A stretch of 64,000 nt of DNA. Source: Pseudomonas protegens. Lineage in GTDB: Bacteria; Pseudomonadota; Gammaproteobacteria; Pseudomonadales; Pseudomonadaceae. Of this stretch, positions 61,853 to 64,000 are shown one piece after another. The notes beneath the pieces were generated by a model. That model worked only from the letters and a program-made list of their open reading frames with translations. It searched no databases and had not been told where the DNA came from. The stretch lies in NCBI RefSeq assembly GCF_003363755.1, contig NZ_CP031396.1:5426501-5490500 (forward strand). Reading direction: 5' to 3'. Numbering within the stretch: position 1 is the first letter of the stretch; every line of letters begins with the position of its first letter. The position numbers and the translations under genes were made by a program.

Positions 61853-62323
61853 ATGATTACCCTGAAGCTCAACGGTCAAGATCATCCACTGGACGTCACC
61901 GAGGACATGCCACTGTTGTGGGCCATCCGCGATGTGGCGGGTTACAGCGGCACCAAATTCGGCTGCGGCATGGGCCTGTGCGGCGCCTGCACCGTTCATA
62001 TCGACGGTGATCCGGCGCGCAGTTGCATCACCCCGGCCGGCTCGGTGCTGGGCAAGAACATCAGCACCATCGATAACCTGCACAACGATCCGGTCGGGCA
62101 GGTGGTGCAGCAGGCCTGGCTGGATACAGCGGTGGCCCAGTGCGGTTATTGCCAGGGCGGACAGATCATGTCCGCCACTGCATTGCTCAAGATCCATCCC
62201 AATCCCAGCGACGAGCAGATCGAGGAGGCGATGCTCGGCAATATCTGTCGTTGCGGCACCTACAACCGGATCAAGACTGCGATTCGCCAGGCAGCCAACC
62301 ATCTGCAGGAGGCCAAGGCATGA
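61853..62323 (+). CDS. (2Fe-2S)-binding subunit of a molybdenum hydroxylase (IorA-like)
   Basis: 156 residues from ATG 61853 (GTG 61847 is an alternative). Two [2Fe-2S] clusters are visible: the ferredoxin-type CGMGLCGACTVH with a later Cys, and the alpha-helical CGYCQGGQIM with GNICRCGTY. It is the small subunit that passes electrons from the molybdopterin subunit encoded directly downstream (overlap ATGA). The isoquinoline 1-oxidoreductase type has no FAD subunit, as here; the actual substrate is unknown. Confidence 0.9.
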   Translation: MITLKLNGQDHPLDVTEDMPLLWAIRDVAGYSGTKFGCGMGLCGACTVHIDGDPARSCITPAGSVLGKNISTIDNLHNDPVGQVVQQAWLDTAVAQCGYCQGGQIMSATALLKIHPNPSDEQIEEAMLGNICRCGTYNRIKTAIRQAANHLQEAKA

Positions 62324-64000
62324 ACCACCTACCCAGTGATTTTGCCCTGAGCAACCTCAGTCGCCGGAGTTTTCTCAAGGGCGTGGGTGCAACCGGAGCC
62401 CTGGTGCTGGCGGCCAGTTGGGGCTGGCAGCAGGCGTTTGCCGAAGACCAGAAGTTCGGTGCCGACGGCATGCCCCATGGCTGGGTCGACGATCCCAAGG
62501 TCTATGTGAGCATCGCCAGTGACGGCAGCGTGATGGTGACCTGCAACCGTTCGGAGATGGGCCAGGGGGTGCGGACCAGCCTGAGCATGGTGGTGGCTGA
62601 TGAGCTGGAGGCCGATTGGGCTCAGGTCAAGGTCAAGCAGGCGCCCGGGGACGAAGCGCGCTTTGGCAACCAGGACACCGACGGTTCGCGCAGCATGCGC
62701 CATTGGTACGAGCCCATGCGTCGTTGCGGCGCCGCTGCGCGAACCATGCTGGAACAGGCCGCCGCCGAGCAATGGCAAGTACCGCTGAGCGAGTGCCGGG
62801 CGCAGTTGCACAAAGTGGTTCACCAACCCAGCGGGCGCGAACTGGGCTATGGCGCTCTGGCCGCAGCGGCGGGGGCTCTGGCAGTGCCGGCCCGGGACAG
62901 CCTGCGGCTGAAGCAGGCGTCGGAGTTTCGCTATATCGGTAAAGAGGCGACCCGGGCCATCGACGGCGAGGACATCGTCAATGGTCGTGCGGTGTACGGC
63001 GCCGATGTGCACTTTGAAGGCATGCTGTTTGCGGCAGTGGCGCGGCCCCGAGTCTATGGCGGCAAGGTCAAGTCCGTGGATGACAGTGCAGCGCTGAAGG
63101 TGCCTGGGGTGATCAAGGTCATGCCCATCGATGGCCGCCCGTTGCCTTCCGAGTTCCAGCCCCTGGGCGGTGTGGCGGTGGTGGCGAGCAATACCTGGGC
63201 GGCGATCAAGGGCCGCGATGCCTTGAAGATCGAGTGGGACGATGGAGTCAATGCCGGGTACAACTCCATCGAATATCGCAAGGAGTTGGAGGCGGCTGCG
63301 CAAAAGCCGGGCAAGGTGGTGCGCAGCACCGGCAACCTGGATGAAGCCCTGAGTGGTGCGCAGAGCAGCCTGGAAGCCACCTATTACCTGCCGCACCTGG
63401 CCCAGGCACCCATGGAGCCGATGGTGGCCGTGGCGCGCTTCATGGATGGCCGTTGCGAGGCCTGGGCGCCGAGTCAGGCGCCTCAGGTCACCCGCGAGCG
63501 GATTGCCGAGCGCCTGGGCATCGGCTTTGACCAGGTCACGGTCAATGTCACCCTGCTGGGCGGCGGCTTCGGACGCAAATCCAAGCCGGACTTCATTCTT
63601 GAAGCGGCCATCCTGGCCAAGGCATTTCCCGGCAAGGCGGTGCGGGTGCAGTGGACCCGGGAGGATGATATCCACCACTCCTACTTCCATACGGTGTCGG
63701 CGGAGTACCTCAAGGCCGGGTTAAGCGAGGACGGCATGCCTGCCGCCTGGCTGCATCGCACCGTGGCGCCTAGCATTACCGCGTTGTTTGCCCCGGGGAT
63801 GAACCATGAAGGCGCCTTCGAGCTGGGCATGGGCTTCACCAACATGGCCTATGCGATCCCCAATGTGCGCCTGGAAAACCCCGAAGCTGCGGCCCATACC
63901 CGGGTAGGTTGGTATCGCTCGGTGTCGAACATTCCCCACGGTTTTGCCATTCAGAGTTTTGTCGACGAACTGGCCCACAAGGCGGGCCAGGACCCACTGA
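62320..64000 (+). CDS. Molybdopterin subunit of an aldehyde/isoquinoline-type hydroxylase, cut by window end
   Basis: 560 codons visible and still open at base 64000; full length in the family is about 740-770. The start overlaps the preceding stop. A twin-arginine signal is present at the N-terminus (SRRSFLKGVGATGALVLAAS, about residues 14-33), so the complex is exported folded, as known for IorB-type enzymes. MSRS...EMGQGVRTSLSMVVADEL and, later, LAQAPMEPMVAVARF with GGGFGRKSKPDFI mark the molybdenum-site domains. No downstream maturation genes can be seen. Confidence 0.88.
   Translation, partial: MNHLPSDFALSNLSRRSFLKGVGATGALVLAASWGWQQAFAEDQKFGADGMPHGWVDDPKVYVSIASDGSVMVTCNRSEMGQGVRTSLSMVVADELEADWAQVKVKQAPGDEARFGNQDTDGSRSMRHWYEPMRRCGAAARTMLEQAAAEQWQVPLSECRAQLHKVVHQPSGRELGYGALAAAAGALAVPARDSLRLKQASEFRYIGKEATRAIDGEDIVNGRAVYGADVHFEGMLFAAVARPRVYGGKVKSVDDSAALKVPGVIKVMPIDGRPLPSEFQPLGGVAVVASNTWAAIKGRDALKIEWDDGVNAGYNSIEYRKELEAAAQKPGKVVRSTGNLDEALSGAQSSLEATYYLPHLAQAPMEPMVAVARFMDGRCEAWAPSQAPQVTRERIAERLGIGFDQVTVNVTLLGGGFGRKSKPDFILEAAILAKAFPGKAVRVQWTREDDIHHSYFHTVSAEYLKAGLSEDGMPAAWLHRTVAPSITALFAPGMNHEGAFELGMGFTNMAYAIPNVRLENPEAAAHTRVGWYRSVSNIPHGFAIQSFVDELAHKAGQDPL

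Overview
The window is a chromosomal segment of a fluorescent-group Pseudomonas. The base composition is GC-rich, with C/G-ending codons. The gene order follows conserved Pseudomonas blocks: sucAB-lpdG-sucCD-brnQ, htpG, MCP-fabB-fabA-hybrid kinase, gpsA-sixA, and comEC-exbBD-lpxK-kdsB-murB. REP-type palindromes with a GCCGGCaaGCCGGC core recur between genes. Almost everything is core metabolism or conserved housekeeping. I see no prophage, insertion sequence, integrase, CRISPR array or rRNA.

Layout. 1-7.8 kb: end of the 2-oxoglutarate dehydrogenase / succinyl-CoA synthetase operon (sucA is cut by the left edge). 8-16.7 kb: branched-chain amino acid carrier, a DUF599 membrane protein, two small lipoproteins, two overlapping PaaI-type thioesterases, htpG, a dienelactone-hydrolase-like enzyme, pirin and OsmC proteins. 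16.8-20.1 kb: an exported amidohydrolase, a small exported protein and a chemoreceptor. 20.2-22 kb: fabAB for unsaturated fatty acids. 22.2-27.2 kb: a three-gene, tightly coupled operon encoding a TonB-dependent receptor, a periplasmic binding protein and a BarA-like hybrid kinase. 27.4-36 kb: gpsA, sixA, an acyl-CoA ligase, a thioesterase, two alpha/beta hydrolases, a glutathione transferase and an AI-2E-type permease. 36-43.2 kb: a two-component system flanked by a coding remnant, pyrF, two oxidoreductases and a second chemoreceptor. 44.3-45.1 kb: a tRNA array (Glu-Gly repeated three times) with a strong sigma-70 promoter. 45.2-54.6 kb: a LysE exporter, an AlaX-type editing protein, a LysR regulator, a large FadE-like acyl-CoA dehydrogenase, a transglutaminase-like protein, a GST, an ABC-2 exporter and a DUF2062 protein. 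54.7-61.6 kb: comEC and an almost gapless envelope operon (exbBD-like, lpxK, Trm112-like, kdsB, LMW phosphatase, murB). 61.8-64 kb: a two-subunit molybdenum hydroxylase, cut by the right edge.

How the genes work together. Three themes stand out: central carbon flow (suc genes), acyl/lipid metabolism (fabAB, gpsA, acyl-CoA ligase, thioesterases, acyl-CoA dehydrogenase), and envelope sensing and assembly (two chemoreceptors, two kinases, TonB receptor, lpxK/kdsB/murB). The most system-like locus is the TonB receptor - binding protein - kinase operon next to fabAB. The tRNA array and its nearly identical spacers are the most striking nucleotide-level structure.
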